Below, one piece after another: positions 31,502 to 43,481 of a stretch of DNA of 64,000 nt (the stretch's first letter is position 1; each line of letters starts with the position of its first letter). The DNA lies in the NCBI GenBank assembly GCA_003216575.1, contig QCIR01000008.1, positions 1 through 64,000 of the forward strand. The letters are read 5' to 3'. The position numbers and the translations under genes are program-made. The notes under the pieces are model-generated. The model was not told where the DNA came from, made no database searches, and worked only from the letters and a program-made list of their open reading frames with translations. The stretch is from Prochlorococcus sp. AG-402-M23 (GTDB lineage Bacteria > Cyanobacteriota > Cyanobacteriia > PCC-6307 > Cyanobiaceae).

Positions 31502-32524
31502 TTATAAAGATTTTCTTACAAGCCAAGGGTTTATCAGTCGTTTTGCCTCTGCAAGAGCGGCCTCCCAGCCTTCAGGCCACTCTCTAAGACTAATTCTTTT
31601 TCGTTGAGCCTCTTCTAACCATGGTTGGATTATCTTCCTTGCTTTTCCTCCAAAAGCCACTCCTTCAGGCCCTTTGATCTCTGGTAAGTACTTAATGGTC
31701 GATTCATTAGTCCCTCCAGCAAGTTGTAAAGGGCCTGGTGGGGCTAGTGGGCGTATTTTTTCCCACAGTTTGACTGCAATTTTGGCCGCACCTGCTCCGA
31801 GATCTCCACTCATTCGACGTCCATCAATTTGCCAAAGAGGTTTTTGATTATGAATTCTTAGAAATTTATGTCGTTGCCAAAGTTCTTCTGCTAATTTTTC
31901 ATGGTTTATTCCATGCCCTTGTAAACCGCAGCTGACAGATAATCGTTGTAGCTCCAGATCGACTTTCAAAATTTCCTTGATTGTTTTTTCAAATTCTTGG
32001 CCTCTTCCTGGAGCCGTATGAATTTCTACTGCATCTGGTCTGATAGTTGTTAACAACGGAGCAAAATCTTTCAGAGTTAATCTTCGATCCTTTTCTTGAA
32101 TGATTCCTAATGGGCATGTATCAATACATCGGCCACATCCATAGCATTTATGAGCCTTTACACCACCTTCGTTTTCAATCGCTTGAGCTGGGCAAATGCT
32201 TTGACAGGGTCTTAAGCAATTCGAAGGACATAGGTCTGGATTAAACCAAGCTTTGCGAAAATGTGCATCTTTCCCATCACTTAAGCTGATCATCAGCCAA
32301 GGTTTTTTCCCATAAGTTTCGAAAACCCAATCAATAGCATTGCGAGCTGCATGTATAACAGCTTCGTCGGCAGCGAGGTCAATGCAATGCACCCCTGCAG
32401 CTCCATAAATCGAGCAAAGATCATTTATTGCAGGCAAGTCTTGATTACTTGCACCACAAATTAATTTTACCCAGTTACCTTTTTTGAGAGCTTCAGAATT
32501 GCAAATTGAATTTTGAGTAATCAC
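31502..32524 (-). CDS. ldpA: LdpA-type Fe-S protein (light-dependent period)
   Basis: Two ferredoxin-like clusters CPSNCLRPCQSICP and CYGCGRCIDTCPLG; position next to ndhN. Confidence 0.85.
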   Translation of the reverse strand: MITQNSICNSEALKKGNWVKLICGASNQDLPAINDLCSIYGAAGVHCIDLAADEAVIHAARNAIDWVFETYGKKPWLMISLSDGKDAHFRKAWFNPDLCPSNCLRPCQSICPAQAIENEGGVKAHKCYGCGRCIDTCPLGIIQEKDRRLTLKDFAPLLTTIRPDAVEIHTAPGRGQEFEKTIKEILKVDLELQRLSVSCGLQGHGINHEKLAEELWQRHKFLRIHNQKPLWQIDGRRMSGDLGAGAAKIAVKLWEKIRPLAPPGPLQLAGGTNESTIKYLPEIKGPEGVAFGGKARKIIQPWLEEAQRKRISLREWPEGWEAALAEAKRLINPWLVRKSL

Positions 32525-32536
32525 CTTGATGAATTT

Positions 32537-33001
32537 CTAATCTCTATTGATGAATTCATTTAATGGTTGCCACTTAATACTTCGAGCCCCTCCCATCTCA
32601 ATAACAATTTTGATTCGAGGTTCCTTTTGGCATAGATTATTTATTGCTAATAGTTCTGATTTAGATAAAACTTGACCCTCTAATAACCATAGAACCAAGG
32701 GTTTATCTTCGACTAATAATTCATTTAATTGAGGAATAACTTGTTGAACTTCCCCTAAGGCCCCATTCCTCCCAACATTTTGATGTCCCAAATGTGGTGG
32801 TCTGATTCCATGTAATTGGGTAAGAAAGACAACTGGATCTCCCAATCCTCTAGCGGAAGTTATCTGTGTTTGATATCCGCCAGCTCTAAGTCTTCGAAGT
32901 AAACGAGTTTCTGCTCCACCTTCTAATGGGCTAAGGATGGCAAGGCAGCCGAATGATTCAAGATCAGTGCGAAATTTCTGACCAGAGAGTAATAAAGGCA
33001 T
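32537..33001 (-). CDS. ndhN: NAD(P)H-quinone oxidoreductase subunit N
   Basis: [64 protein letters not shown]. Confidence 0.95.
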   Translation of the reverse strand: MPLLLSGQKFRTDLESFGCLAILSPLEGGAETRLLRRLRAGGYQTQITSARGLGDPVVFLTQLHGIRPPHLGHQNVGRNGALGEVQQVIPQLNELLVEDKPLVLWLLEGQVLSKSELLAINNLCQKEPRIKIVIEMGGARSIKWQPLNEFINRD

Positions 33002-33093
33002 CCTTAAATCAAATTCTTTATCTTATTCAAGTGAAGCATCACACAAAATGGGTGTTAATAGTGTAATCTTTTAAGTTGCTAAAGCTTTTCTAT

Positions 33094-33157
33094 GCCCGCT
33101 CGCTAGCCGGGCCTCTAGACGCTTGAGCAGACTAGGCGTTTGCGTTTAGTTTTTTTG
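33094..33157 (+). promoter_or_regulatory. Structured r-protein operon leader with terminator/attenuator-like hairpin
   Basis: GCCCG...CGGGC hairpin (33094-33112), then CTAGACGC (33115-33122)...GCGTTTAG (33142-33149) followed by a T-run; lies between divergent ndhN and rplC. Confidence 0.5.
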
Positions 33158-33371
33158 GCCAGAGCCGAAGAATTTATTTTCTTTTGTCGAGATACTCTTT
33201 GAACTTTTTGAAAAGTTTGAAAAAGTCTCAGCCAGCTGATTGTCGCTAGCATTTTTCCAAATAAATTGAACTTTAATTAACTTCAACTTTTTTGGCTAGA
33301 TAGGCGATTTAATTCAGATTCCAAGTCTCTCTCTTTACAGATTGACCTTTTAGCTGGCGTTTATTTAACTC

Positions 33372-34028
33372 ATGTCTTTAGGAATCTTAGGTAAGAAGTT
33401 GGGCATGTCCCAACTCTTCGATGATCAAGGCAGAGCCGTTCCAGTCACTTTGATCGAAGCGGGTCCCTGTCGAATCACTCAATTGAAATCTGCAGATACG
33501 GATGGCTATGCTGCCGTGCAGATAGGCTTTCAATTGATTCGTGAAAAACTTATTAATAAGCCTTCAAAAGGTCATCTTGCAAAATCAGGAGATGACCTTT
33601 TGCGTCATCTTCGAGAGTACCGAGTAGAAAATTCTGGTGAATTTAAACTCGGAGCTGTAATAACCGTCGATGATTTCGAAAAAGGTCAAAAAGTTGATGT
33701 TAGTGGCGACACTATGGGTAGAGGATTCGCAGGTTATCAAAAGCGACATGGTTTTAGTCGGGGTCCTATGAGTCACGGTTCAAAGAATCATCGATTGCCT
33801 GGTTCGACAGGTGCTGGAACAACTCCTGGCCGTGTTTATCCTGGGAAAAGGATGGCTGGTCGTATGGGTGGTAAAAAAGTCACTACCAGAGGCCTTGAAA
33901 TTCTAAAGATAGATACAAATCACAATTTATTAGTAGTTAAAGGATCTGTCCCAGGGAAGCCTGGATCTCTTTTAAACATAAGACCGGCCAAAAGAGTTGG
34001 CATTTCCACTCAGCAAGGAGGTAAATAA
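33372..34028 (+). CDS. rplC: 50S ribosomal protein L3
   Basis: [54 protein letters not shown]. Confidence 0.99.
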   Translation: MSLGILGKKLGMSQLFDDQGRAVPVTLIEAGPCRITQLKSADTDGYAAVQIGFQLIREKLINKPSKGHLAKSGDDLLRHLREYRVENSGEFKLGAVITVDDFEKGQKVDVSGDTMGRGFAGYQKRHGFSRGPMSHGSKNHRLPGSTGAGTTPGRVYPGKRMAGRMGGKKVTTRGLEILKIDTNHNLLVVKGSVPGKPGSLLNIRPAKRVGISTQQGGK

Positions 34029-34030
34029 TT

Positions 34031-34666
34031 ATGGCTAACTGTACTGTTCTTGATTGGCAAGGAAAAGAGGCTGGAGAATCATCAATTGATTTGAAAATTG
34101 CCAAAGAATCCTCGGCGGCAGATTTATTACATCGTGCTGTTTTGCGCCAACAAGCTCACAGTCGGCAAGGAACTGCAAGTACTTTGACGAGATCTGAGGT
34201 TCGAGGAGGAGGCCGAAAACCCTACAAGCAAAAGGGTACTGGTAGAGCAAGGCAAGGCTCAATTAGGACTCCCCTTCGACCAGGAGGTGGAATTATTTTT
34301 GGCCCTAAACCTCGCAAATATAACTTGGAAATGAATAGGAAGGAACGAAGACTAGCTCTTCGTACTGCATTAATGAGTAGGATTTCAGATTCAAAAATAA
34401 TTAAAGATTTCGGTTCAAAGCTTGAAGTTCCTAAAACAAGTGAAATTGTTGCTTTACTCAAGCGAGTAGGAATTGATTCTGATGGGAAAATTCTTATTAT
34501 TCTCAACAAGCCATCAGAAATTATAAAGCGTTCAATTAGAAACTTAGAAAAAATAAAGCTTATCTCTGCTGATCAATTAAATGTGTTTGACCTTCTCAAT
34601 GCCAATTCTTTGGTAATAGGCGAAGACGCATTATCAACCATTAAGGAGGTCTACGGTAATGACTAA
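34031..34666 (+). CDS. rplD: 50S ribosomal protein L4
   Basis: [30 protein letters not shown]. Confidence 0.99.
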   Translation: MANCTVLDWQGKEAGESSIDLKIAKESSAADLLHRAVLRQQAHSRQGTASTLTRSEVRGGGRKPYKQKGTGRARQGSIRTPLRPGGGIIFGPKPRKYNLEMNRKERRLALRTALMSRISDSKIIKDFGSKLEVPKTSEIVALLKRVGIDSDGKILIILNKPSEIIKRSIRNLEKIKLISADQLNVFDLLNANSLVIGEDALSTIKEVYGND

Positions 34667-34970
34667 ATTTTTTGATAAACGATTAACTGATGTGATTAAG
34701 CGTCCTTTGATAACTGAGAAGGCTACAAAAGCTCTGGATTTAAATCAGTACACTTTTGAAGTCGATCCAAGAGCAGCTAAGCCTGATATAAAAGCTGCTG
34801 TAGAAAAGATGTTTGATGTCAAGGTTCTTGGTATTAGTACTATGAATCCCCCAAGAAAAAGCAGGAGAGTTGGTAGGTTTTCTGGTAAGAGACCACAAGT
34901 TAAGAAAGCTGTTGTCCGACTAGCAGAAGGCAACTCCATTCAGTTGTTCCCAGAATCCGAGGAGGCTTAA
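34659..34970 (+). CDS. rplW: 50S ribosomal protein L23
   Basis: [45 protein letters not shown]. Confidence 0.98.
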   Translation: MTKFFDKRLTDVIKRPLITEKATKALDLNQYTFEVDPRAAKPDIKAAVEKMFDVKVLGISTMNPPRKSRRVGRFSGKRPQVKKAVVRLAEGNSIQLFPESEEA

Positions 34971-34974
34971 AACA

Positions 34975-35838
34975 ATGGCAATAAGAAGTTTCAAACCTTA
35001 TACACCTGGTACTCGTACAAGAGTAGTAACTGACTTTAGTGAAGTCACATCCAACAAACCTGAGCGCTCACTTGTCGTATCTAAACATCGAAAGAAAGGC
35101 CGCAACAATAGAGGAGTAATTACTTGTCGTCATAGAGGAGGTGGGCATAAAAGGTTATATAGGATTGTTGACTTTCGTCGAAATAAACATGGTATTGCAG
35201 CGAAAGTCGCCGCAATACATTATGACCCTCATCGCAATGCAAGGCTTGCTTTGCTCTTTTACTCTGATGGTGAGAAGAGATATATTCTTGCGCCTTCAGG
35301 CATAACAGTTGGACAAGAAGTTATTTCGGGCCCTGATGCGCCAATTGAAACTGGTAATGCTTTGCCACTTTCTTCAATGCCCTTAGGTTCCAGTGTTCAT
35401 TGTGTTGAGTTATATCCGGGTCGAGGAGGACAAATGGTTCGTACCGCAGGAGCTAGTGCCCAGGTTATGGCGAAAGAAGGAGAATATGTTGCATTGAAAT
35501 TACCTTCAACTGAGGTTCGTTTAGTTAGACAAGAATGCTATGCCACTCTTGGAGAGGTGGGAAATTCTGAAATTAGAAATACAAGTCTTGGAAAAGCTGG
35601 AAGAAGAAGATGGCTTGGAAGAAGACCTCAAGTGAGAGGAAGTGTTATGAATCCATGTGATCATCCTCATGGAGGAGGAGAGGGCAAGGCACCAGTTGGA
35701 CGTGCCGGTCCTGTGACTCCTTGGGGTAAAGCTGCTCTTGGTTTAAAAACTAGGAAGAAAAATAAACCTAGTAACAAGTACGTTCTTCGAAAACGTCGCC
35801 GAGTATCTAAACGTAGTAGAGGGGGTCGCGATTCATGA
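34975..35838 (+). CDS. rplB: 50S ribosomal protein L2
   Basis: [44 protein letters not shown]. Confidence 0.99.
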   Translation: MAIRSFKPYTPGTRTRVVTDFSEVTSNKPERSLVVSKHRKKGRNNRGVITCRHRGGGHKRLYRIVDFRRNKHGIAAKVAAIHYDPHRNARLALLFYSDGEKRYILAPSGITVGQEVISGPDAPIETGNALPLSSMPLGSSVHCVELYPGRGGQMVRTAGASAQVMAKEGEYVALKLPSTEVRLVRQECYATLGEVGNSEIRNTSLGKAGRRRWLGRRPQVRGSVMNPCDHPHGGGEGKAPVGRAGPVTPWGKAALGLKTRKKNKPSNKYVLRKRRRVSKRSRGGRDS

Positions 35839-35873
35839 TTTCTATCTATCTTTACCAATTCTTTTAAATTTTT

Positions 35874-36149
35874 ATGGGACGTTCACTTAAAAAAGGGCCT
35901 TTTATTTCAGACAGTTTGCTTCGTAAAATCGAGAAGCAAAACTCAAATGAAGATAAAACTGTCATCAAAACTTGGTCCAGAGCTTCAACAATTTTGCCAA
36001 TGATGATTGGTCATACAATTGCTGTTCATAACGGAAAGAGCCACATACCTGTCTTCATAACAGAGCAAATGGTTGGTCACAAGTTAGGTGAGTTTGCACC
36101 AACACGAACCTACAAAGGTCATATCAGAGATAAAAAAGGAGCTCGTTAA
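35874..36149 (+). CDS. rpsS: 30S ribosomal protein S19
   Basis: [44 protein letters not shown]. Confidence 0.99.
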   Translation: MGRSLKKGPFISDSLLRKIEKQNSNEDKTVIKTWSRASTILPMMIGHTIAVHNGKSHIPVFITEQMVGHKLGEFAPTRTYKGHIRDKKGAR

Positions 36150-36151
36150 TT

Positions 36152-36532
36152 ATGACTACTTCATCAACTACAACTTCAGCCCAAGCTCATGGTCGTTACA
36201 TCCGCGGTTCTGCCTCAAAAGTTCGACGTGTTCTTGATCAAATAAGAGGCAGGACTTACAGAGATGCCCTAATTATGCTTGAATTTATGCCTTATCGATC
36301 AACTGAGCCAATCACGAAGGTATTGCGATCAGCTGTTGCGAATGCCGAACACAATCTTGGGCTTGATCCTTCTTCTTTAGTAATTTCAACTGCTACAGCT
36401 GATATGGGTCCACCAATGAAACGTTATAGGCCCAGAGCTCAGGGCAGAGCATTTGCTATTAAAAAGCAGACCTGTCATATCAGCATTTCGGTTTCGGCCA
36501 ATCAATCAACCAATTCTGAGGAGTCAGACTGA
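36152..36532 (+). CDS. rplV: 50S ribosomal protein L22
   Basis: [29 protein letters not shown]...[16 protein letters not shown]. Confidence 0.98.
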   Translation: MTTSSTTTSAQAHGRYIRGSASKVRRVLDQIRGRTYRDALIMLEFMPYRSTEPITKVLRSAVANAEHNLGLDPSSLVISTATADMGPPMKRYRPRAQGRAFAIKKQTCHISISVSANQSTNSEESD

Positions 36533-37266
36533 TGGGACATAAAATTCACCCCACTGGAATTAGGCTTGGTATAACCCAAGAACATCGTTCTAAATGGTAT
36601 GCACCCAGTAAAACTTATCCGTTGCTACTTCAAGAAGATGATCGAATTCGCACTTTCATCAAGAAAAAGTATGGAGCTGCGGGTGTAAGTGATGTTTTAA
36701 TTGCTCGAAAAGCAGATCAGCTTGAGGTCGAATTAAAAACTGCTCGGCCTGGAGTAATTGTTGGTAGGCAAGGAAGTGGAATTGAAGAACTCAGATCTGG
36801 TATTCAAAAAACAATTGGTGATAGAAATAGACAAGTTCGTATAAATGTGGTTGAAGTAGAAAAAGTTGATGCAGATGCTTATCTTCTTGCCGAATATATT
36901 GCACAGCAATTAGAGAAGAGAGTTGCATTTAGACGAACAATTAGAATGGCTGTTCAAAGAGCACAAAGAGCTGGTGTTTTAGGTTTGAAAATACAAGTTG
37001 GTGGAAGGTTGAATGGCGCTGAAATTGCACGTTCCGAATGGACACGTGAAGGCAGGGTCCCTCTCCACACTTTGAGAGCAGAAATCGATTACGCAACCAA
37101 AGTAGCTAGTACAACCTATGGCGTTTTAGGAATCAAAGTATGGGTTTTCAAAGGAGAAGTGCTTCCTAAAGAAGAACAGCCCTTACCTGTTGGTTCTTCT
37201 CCTCGACGAACTAGGGGGAATCGAAGACCTCAACAATTTGAGGATCGTTCCAATGAAGGTAAATAA
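36532..37266 (+). CDS. rpsC: 30S ribosomal protein S3
   Basis: [39 protein letters not shown]. Confidence 0.99.
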   Translation: MGHKIHPTGIRLGITQEHRSKWYAPSKTYPLLLQEDDRIRTFIKKKYGAAGVSDVLIARKADQLEVELKTARPGVIVGRQGSGIEELRSGIQKTIGDRNRQVRINVVEVEKVDADAYLLAEYIAQQLEKRVAFRRTIRMAVQRAQRAGVLGLKIQVGGRLNGAEIARSEWTREGRVPLHTLRAEIDYATKVASTTYGVLGIKVWVFKGEVLPKEEQPLPVGSSPRRTRGNRRPQQFEDRSNEGK

Positions 37267-37278
37267 GGAGTTTTAATC

Positions 37279-37758
37279 ATGCTTAGTCCAAAAAGAACCA
37301 AATTTCGTAAACAACAAAGAGGCCGTATGCGCGGTGTTGCTACTAGAGGCAACAAAATCGCTTTTGGTCAGTTTGCATTGCAAGCACAAGACTGTGGATG
37401 GGTCACCTCAAGGCAAATTGAGGCAAGTCGACGAGCAATGACTCGTTATGTCAAAAGGGGAGGGCAGATTTGGATTCGTATTTTCCCCGATAAGCCAGTA
37501 ACTATGAGGCCCGCTGAAACAAGAATGGGATCAGGTAAAGGTAATCCAGAATTTTGGGTTGCAGTTGTCAAGCCTGGTCGAATCTTGTTTGAAATGGGTG
37601 GAGATGAAATTACTGAGGAAATTGCAAAAGAGGCAATGCGTCTTGCTCAATACAAGTTGCCTGTAAAAACAAAATTCATTTCCCTTGAGCAAGATCCACC
37701 ACAAGGGAAGACTAATACTGCTGAAAAATCTAATAAAGCAGCTACTACGGAGTCATAA
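37279..37758 (+). CDS. rplP: 50S ribosomal protein L16
   Basis: [49 protein letters not shown]. Confidence 0.99.
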   Translation: MLSPKRTKFRKQQRGRMRGVATRGNKIAFGQFALQAQDCGWVTSRQIEASRRAMTRYVKRGGQIWIRIFPDKPVTMRPAETRMGSGKGNPEFWVAVVKPGRILFEMGGDEITEEIAKEAMRLAQYKLPVKTKFISLEQDPPQGKTNTAEKSNKAATTES

Positions 37759-37760
37759 CT

Positions 37761-37973
37761 ATGAGCAAAACAACTACGAAAGATGTACGGAATCTCTCTG
37801 ATTCCGAGATATCAGAAAAGATTGAAAATCTTCGTAAAGAACTTTTTGATCTTCGCTTTAAGCAAGCCACTAGACAGCTGGCTAAAACTCACCGTTTCAA
37901 AGAGGCACGAACCGAATTGGCCCAACTTTTAACGGTTTCTAACGAGCGAAGCCGCTCAAACACTTCATCTTGA
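37761..37973 (+). CDS. rpmC: 50S ribosomal protein L29
   Basis: [29 protein letters not shown]. Confidence 0.97.
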   Translation: MSKTTTKDVRNLSDSEISEKIENLRKELFDLRFKQATRQLAKTHRFKEARTELAQLLTVSNERSRSNTSS

Positions 37974-37983
37974 TTTTTTAGTT

Positions 37984-38250
37984 ATGGCACTTAAGGAAAT
38001 GGTCGGCACTGTTGTCAGTGACAAAATGCAAAAAACAGTAGTTGTAGCTGTGGAAAATAGATTTCCGCATCCCATCTACCAGAAAATTATTAGTCGGACA
38101 ACTAGATATAAAGCTCATGATGCAGAAAATCATTGCAAAGTTGGAGACAGGGTTCGGATTAAAGAGTCTCCTCCTATGAGCGCTCACAAACGATGGACGG
38201 TCACAGATGTTCTAGTTAAAGGTATGAAATCTAAGGAGGCTGCAAAATGA
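37984..38250 (+). CDS. rpsQ: 30S ribosomal protein S17
   Basis: [39 protein letters not shown]. Confidence 0.99.
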   Translation: MALKEMVGTVVSDKMQKTVVVAVENRFPHPIYQKIISRTTRYKAHDAENHCKVGDRVRIKESPPMSAHKRWTVTDVLVKGMKSKEAAK

Positions 38251-38612
38251 TTCAACAAGAAACATTTTTAACCGTTGCAGATAACAGTGGGGCCAAGCGT
38301 TTGCAATGTATTAGGGTATTGGGATCCAATCGCCGATATGCCCATGTTGGCGATGTGATCGTAGCTTCTGTTAAAGATGCGATGCCAAATATGGGAGTCA
38401 AAAAATCAGATGTAGTGAAAGCGGTTGTTGTTCGTACTAGAGCAACAATGCGAAGAGAGACTGGAAATTCAATTCGCTTTGATGATAACGCTGCTGTTCT
38501 TATCAATGATGATCAAAATCCAAGAGGGACTAGGGTGTTTGGTCCCGTCGCACGAGAATTAAGAGAGCGCAATTTTACTAAAATTGTTTCCTTAGCCCCT
38601 GAGGTTATTTAG
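38247..38612 (+). CDS. rplN: 50S ribosomal protein L14
   Basis: [26 protein letters not shown]. Confidence 0.99.
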   Translation: MIQQETFLTVADNSGAKRLQCIRVLGSNRRYAHVGDVIVASVKDAMPNMGVKKSDVVKAVVVRTRATMRRETGNSIRFDDNAAVLINDDQNPRGTRVFGPVARELRERNFTKIVSLAPEVI

Positions 38613-38614
38613 TC

Positions 38615-38971
38615 ATGCCAGCAATTAACAAGACCAAAGCTTCTTCTGACCGGATCAAAATGAAGATCCGTAAAGGAGATACAGTTCAGGTCATTTCTGG
38701 AAAGGATAAGGGTAAAACCGGGGAAGTTCTTCAAACACTTCCTTATGAAAATAGAGTTTTAGTTCAAGGAATTAATCAAAGAACAAAGCATGTAAAACCA
38801 TCACAAGAAGGAGAAACTGGTCGAATAGAGACCAAAGAAACTTCTCTGCATGCTTCTAATGTAATGATCTACTCAACCAAGGAAAAAGTTGCTAGTAAGG
38901 TCGAGATCTTTGTAGATAAAGATGGATCAAAGAAACGACGATTAAAGAAGACAGGGGAATTAATTGATTAA
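38615..38971 (+). CDS. rplX: 50S ribosomal protein L24
   Basis: [49 protein letters not shown]. Confidence 0.99.
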   Translation: MPAINKTKASSDRIKMKIRKGDTVQVISGKDKGKTGEVLQTLPYENRVLVQGINQRTKHVKPSQEGETGRIETKETSLHASNVMIYSTKEKVASKVEIFVDKDGSKKRRLKKTGELID

Positions 38972-39059
38972 TTCACTTTTCCTTTGTCTGAAGTATTTAA
39001 AGCAGACTTTCTTTCCTAATTGAATTCTGACCAAGACCAGAATTAACTTTTTCCCAGCC

Positions 39060-39599
39060 ATGTCACTAAAAACCCGCTATCGAGAGACAATTAGACCAAA
39101 GCTTTTAAAAGATCTTGGTCTCAAAAATGTTCATCAAGTTCCTAAAGTGCAGAAAGTCACTTTAAACCGAGGTCTTGGTGAAGCTGCATCTAATTCAAAA
39201 GCTTTAGAAGCTTCTCTAGCTGAAATGGCAACGATTTCCGGTCAAAAAGCTCTTGTGACAAGAGCCAAGAAAGCAATTGCCACCTTTAAAATCAGACAAG
39301 GAATGCCTATAGGTTGCTCAGTCACACTTAGAGGTGATCGTATGTACGCATTCTTGGAAAGGTTCATTAATTTGGCACTTCCAAGGATCAGAGATTTTCG
39401 TGGTGTGAGTCCAAAAAGCTTTGATGGCCGAGGAAATTACACCATTGGAGTCAAAGAGCAACTTATTTTCCCTGAGATTACTTTTGACAAAGTCGACACC
39501 ATTAGAGGCATGGATATCACAATCGTGACCAGTGCTTCTTCTGATGAACAAGGTAAGGCGCTTCTTAGTGAAATGGGAATGCCCTTCCGTAAAAAATGA
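39060..39599 (+). CDS. rplE: 50S ribosomal protein L5
   Basis: [51 protein letters not shown]. Confidence 0.99.
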   Translation: MSLKTRYRETIRPKLLKDLGLKNVHQVPKVQKVTLNRGLGEAASNSKALEASLAEMATISGQKALVTRAKKAIATFKIRQGMPIGCSVTLRGDRMYAFLERFINLALPRIRDFRGVSPKSFDGRGNYTIGVKEQLIFPEITFDKVDTIRGMDITIVTSASSDEQGKALLSEMGMPFRKK

Positions 39600-39618
39600 G
39601 TTTGATTAGCTAAATACT

Positions 39619-40020
39619 ATGGCCAACCACGATCCAATTTCAGACATGCTCACTCGCATACGAAATGCAAGTGAAAAGCGTCATGAAAAAACCAAAGTCC
39701 CTGCTTCAAGAATGTCTCTTAGTATCGCTAAGGTTCTTCAACGTGAGGGCTTTATCGCAGAAATCAATGAAGAAGGAGAAGGCTTTCGAAAGCAGCTCAT
39801 TCTTGGATTGAAATATACTGGTAAGCATCGCTCACCCATTATTCGTTCCATGCAGCGAGTGAGTAAACCGGGATTGAGGATTTATAAAAATACTCGAGGA
39901 TTACCAAAAGTGTTAGGAGGTCTTGGAGTTGCAATAATTTCTACCTCTAAGGGAGTCATGAGTGATCGTGATGCTCGTAAACAAGGGGTTGGAGGAGAAG
40001 TCCTCTGCTACGTCTGTTGA
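39619..40020 (+). CDS. rpsH: 30S ribosomal protein S8
   Basis: [41 protein letters not shown]. Confidence 0.99.
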   Translation: MANHDPISDMLTRIRNASEKRHEKTKVPASRMSLSIAKVLQREGFIAEINEEGEGFRKQLILGLKYTGKHRSPIIRSMQRVSKPGLRIYKNTRGLPKVLGGLGVAIISTSKGVMSDRDARKQGVGGEVLCYVC

Positions 40021-40037
40021 TTGATTAGGTATTTATT

Positions 40038-40577
40038 ATGTCTCGTACTGGAAAAAAACCAATCTCCCTTCCTGAGAAGGTAGATGTAAAATTCGAAGGA
40101 CTTTCCATCACTGTAAAAGGTCCAAAAGGGGAACTGCAACGAACTCTTCCTGATGGAGTAAGCCTAAGCAAGAATGACAACTGCATCGTTGTTCAACCCA
40201 TAAATGAAAAGAGACAGTCCAGAGAAATGCATGGCCTATGCAGATCACTTGTTGCCAATATGGTTGAAGGGGTTACTAATGGTTTTACAAAAAAACTGGA
40301 GATTGTTGGTGTTGGTTCAAGAGCACAAGTTAAAGGAAAAACTCTTGTCGTTAGTGCCGGTTATAGTCATCCAGTTGAGGTTGTTCCTCCAGAGGGTATA
40401 ACTTTTAAAGTTGAAAACAATACAAATGTAATTGTGACTGGACCTGATAAGGAATTAGTTGGCAATGAAGCTGCCAAAATACGAGCGATCAGGCCTCCAG
40501 AACCTTATAAAGGTAAAGGAATTAAATATGAAGGAGAAGTGATAATTAGAAAAGCTGGTAAATCTGGCAAAACATAA
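40038..40577 (+). CDS. rplF: 50S ribosomal protein L6
   Basis: [45 protein letters not shown]. Confidence 0.99.
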   Translation: MSRTGKKPISLPEKVDVKFEGLSITVKGPKGELQRTLPDGVSLSKNDNCIVVQPINEKRQSREMHGLCRSLVANMVEGVTNGFTKKLEIVGVGSRAQVKGKTLVVSAGYSHPVEVVPPEGITFKVENNTNVIVTGPDKELVGNEAAKIRAIRPPEPYKGKGIKYEGEVIIRKAGKSGKT

Positions 40578-40612
40578 AACTTTGCTTCTTTTTATTTTCA
40601 ATTTTTTCAGTC

Positions 40613-40981
40613 ATGTCAAAACTTTCTAGAAAACAACAGACCCAAAAACGACATAAACGCTTGAGAAGGCATTTAAGCGGAACGGAAGCCCGGCCAAGAC
40701 TTGCTGTTTTTCGTTCTAATAACCACATCTACGCTCAGATAATAGATGATGATGCTCAAAACACTATATGTGCTGCATCAACCCTTGATAAAGACTTGAA
40801 AGCTTCTCTAAAAGTTAATGCTGGAAGTTGCGATGCTTCCACAGCAGTAGGAGAACTTGTTGCCAAAAAAGCTTTATCAAAAGGCATTAAACAAGTTATC
40901 TTTGACAGAGGTGGGAACATCTATCATGGCAGGGTTAAAGCTCTAGCCGAAGCTGCCAGAACGGCAGGCTTGAACTTTTAA
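40613..40981 (+). CDS. rplR: 50S ribosomal protein L18
   Basis: [28 protein letters not shown]...[28 protein letters not shown]. Confidence 0.99.
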   Translation: MSKLSRKQQTQKRHKRLRRHLSGTEARPRLAVFRSNNHIYAQIIDDDAQNTICAASTLDKDLKASLKVNAGSCDASTAVGELVAKKALSKGIKQVIFDRGGNIYHGRVKALAEAARTAGLNF

Positions 40982-40995
40982 TTATTGCCTTAATA

Positions 40996-41622
40996 ATGAC
41001 AGACTCCAAAAACCAGTCCCAAAATAAAAAAACTTCTGGTTCATCAGATGGTGCTCCTTCCGCTGATGGCCGACAAGAAAATCGTCGTAACAGAGGCGAC
41101 AAACGTGGAGGGCGAAGAGACAGAAGAGGGCAAGAAAGAGACTCTGAATGGCAAGAACGTGTTGTTCAAATTAGAAGGGTCTCCAAAACAGTTAAAGGTG
41201 GTAAGAAAATGAGTTTTAGGGCAATAGTTGTAGTAGGCAATGAAAAAGGTCAAGTTGGTGTAGGGGTAGGGAAAGCTGGAGATGTAATTGGTGCTGTGCG
41301 TAAGGGTGTTGCTGATGGTAAAAAACATTTGGTTCGTGTTCCGCTAACACGAAATAGTTCTATCCCAACTCTTTCTAATGGAAGAGATGGAGCGGCAAGT
41401 GTATTGATTCGTCCTGCAGCGCCTGGAACAGGTGTAATTGCGGGAGGTTCAATTCGCACAGTTTTAGAGTTGGCAGGTATTAAAAATGTACTGGCCAAAA
41501 GATTAGGCAGTAAGACGCCTCTCAATAATGCTCGTGCTGCAATGGTTGCCCTGAGTGAGTTGAGAACTCATAAAGCCACGGCTAAAGAGCGTGGTATTTC
41601 ACTTGAGCAGATTTATTCTTAA
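40996..41622 (+). CDS. rpsE: 30S ribosomal protein S5
   Basis: [42 protein letters not shown]. Confidence 0.99.
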   Translation: MTDSKNQSQNKKTSGSSDGAPSADGRQENRRNRGDKRGGRRDRRGQERDSEWQERVVQIRRVSKTVKGGKKMSFRAIVVVGNEKGQVGVGVGKAGDVIGAVRKGVADGKKHLVRVPLTRNSSIPTLSNGRDGAASVLIRPAAPGTGVIAGGSIRTVLELAGIKNVLAKRLGSKTPLNNARAAMVALSELRTHKATAKERGISLEQIYS

Positions 41623-41627
41623 AAATC

Positions 41628-42080
41628 ATGACTATTAAATTGGAATCTCTTCAGTCAAATAAAGGATCTAGACGTAAGAAAATGCGTAAAGGTCGAGGTA
41701 TTGCAGCTGGGCAAGGGGCAAGTTGTGGATTTGGTATGAGAGGGCAAAAATCTAGATCTGGTAGACCTACTCGACCAGGCTTTGAGGGAGGGCAGATGCC
41801 TTTATACAGGAGAGTGCCAAAATTGAAGCATTTCCCATTAGTTAATCAGAAGAAATTTACTGTCATCAATGTTTCTAATTTGAATGCATTGAAAGATGGA
41901 ACAGTTGTTAACCTTGATTCATTGGTCAAGGAAGGTATTCTGACAAAGCCAAAAGATCCTCTTAAAATTCTTGGCAATGGAAAATTAGAAGTCAAATTGA
42001 CTGTTCAGGCGGCAGCTTTCACCATTTCCGCTAAAAAGAAAATTGAAGAAGTTGGAGGTACATGTGAGGTCTATACTTAG
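41628..42080 (+). CDS. rplO: 50S ribosomal protein L15
   Basis: [49 protein letters not shown]. Confidence 0.99.
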   Translation: MTIKLESLQSNKGSRRKKMRKGRGIAAGQGASCGFGMRGQKSRSGRPTRPGFEGGQMPLYRRVPKLKHFPLVNQKKFTVINVSNLNALKDGTVVNLDSLVKEGILTKPKDPLKILGNGKLEVKLTVQAAAFTISAKKKIEEVGGTCEVYT

Positions 42081-42140
42081 CTTTGCATCCTTGAAAATAG
42101 TTTTTTTATACATTAGCCTCAAATAAATTACCATTTTTAA

Positions 42141-43460
42141 ATGTTAATAAGTCGTGGTAGAAATCCAAGTGCAGGCGAAGTAATTACCCAGCTTTTCACT
42201 AACGAGGAGCTTCGAGGAAGAGTTATTACAACCCTTGGCTTGTTGCTAATTGTTCGCCTAGGAATTTATATTCCTATGCCTGGAATTGATAGAGAAGCTT
42301 TTAAAACCTTCATTGATCAGGGAGGTCAACTGATTGGATTTCTCGATATTTTCACAGGTGGTGGTATTTCAACTTTGGGTGTTTTTGCATTAGGTATTCT
42401 TCCATTTATCAATGCGTCAATCATCATTCAGTTGCTCACTGCATCTTTACCACAACTGGAGGATCTGCAGAAAAATGAAGGGGAAGCAGGCAGAAGGAAG
42501 ATTGCTCAAATTACCAGGTATGTCGCCTTGGGGTGGGGATTAGTTCAAAGTACAGTTTTTGCATTAATACTTCGACAATATTCAATAGAGGGTCTTGGTG
42601 AAACTGAATTTGTTATTCAAACATCCTTGGCTTTGGTTACTGGATCAATGATAGTTATGTGGCTTAGTGAAATTATTACTGAAAAAGGTATAGGTCAGGG
42701 AGCGTCTTTGGTGATTTTCTTGAATATTGTTGCCACTTTACCAAAGGCACTTAGTTCAACGATTGAAAAAGCTCAAACTGGTGATAGGGCAGATGTTTTA
42801 GGTATCATAATTCTTTTAATGGTTTTTTTAATTACCATTGTTGGTATTATTTTTGTTCAAGAAGGTGCTAGAAGAATTCCAATAGTAAGTGCAAAAAGTC
42901 AAATGGGAGGAACAGCACTTTTGCCAAGTAGGCAAAGTTATCTTCCTCTCAAGTTAAATGCTGGCGGTGTTATGCCGATAATTTTTGCATCTGCATTGAT
43001 TTTTCTCCCTATAACAATTGCAAACTTTACTCAAAATCCCTTACTAATTAAGGCTGCAAGTTCATTAAATCCAGGTTCTTCTAACCCGTGGCCATATGCG
43101 ATTACCTTTTTTGCATTGATATTAGGATTTGCTTATTTTTATGCTTCACTAACAATTAATCCAATAGACATTGCCTCTAATTTAAAAAAAGGTGGTGTTG
43201 CAATTCCTGGCGTTAGGCCAGGTGGTTCTACTGCTAATTATCTTTCAGGTGTTCAAAACAGACTAACTTTGCTGGGGGGCTTATTTCTTGGCTCAGTGGC
43301 CATTGTTCCTGCTGCAGTAGAGAGAGCAACCAATGTTCAGACTTTTCAAGGTCTTGGGGCGACTTCATTGTTAATTCTGGTTGGAGTTGCCATAGATACA
43401 TCTAAACAAGTTCAAACTTATGTAATTTCTCAAAGATATGAAGGATTAGTTCGTCAATAA
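42141..43460 (+). CDS. secY: Preprotein translocase subunit SecY
   Basis: RLGIYIPMPGID; FTGGGISTLGVFALGILPFINASIIIQLL; GISLIIF-like region; LKLNAGGVMPIIFAS. Confidence 0.99.
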   Translation: MLISRGRNPSAGEVITQLFTNEELRGRVITTLGLLLIVRLGIYIPMPGIDREAFKTFIDQGGQLIGFLDIFTGGGISTLGVFALGILPFINASIIIQLLTASLPQLEDLQKNEGEAGRRKIAQITRYVALGWGLVQSTVFALILRQYSIEGLGETEFVIQTSLALVTGSMIVMWLSEIITEKGIGQGASLVIFLNIVATLPKALSSTIEKAQTGDRADVLGIIILLMVFLITIVGIIFVQEGARRIPIVSAKSQMGGTALLPSRQSYLPLKLNAGGVMPIIFASALIFLPITIANFTQNPLLIKAASSLNPGSSNPWPYAITFFALILGFAYFYASLTINPIDIASNLKKGGVAIPGVRPGGSTANYLSGVQNRLTLLGGLFLGSVAIVPAAVERATNVQTFQGLGATSLLILVGVAIDTSKQVQTYVISQRYEGLVRQ

Positions 43461-43481
43461 AATATTTACTATGATTTTTAA

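Noticed and set aside
31240-31587. 115-aa ORF 31240-31587
   Set aside because: Overlaps tRNA-Gln and the 3' end of ldpA; translation begins with antisense tRNA sequence and has no protein features.
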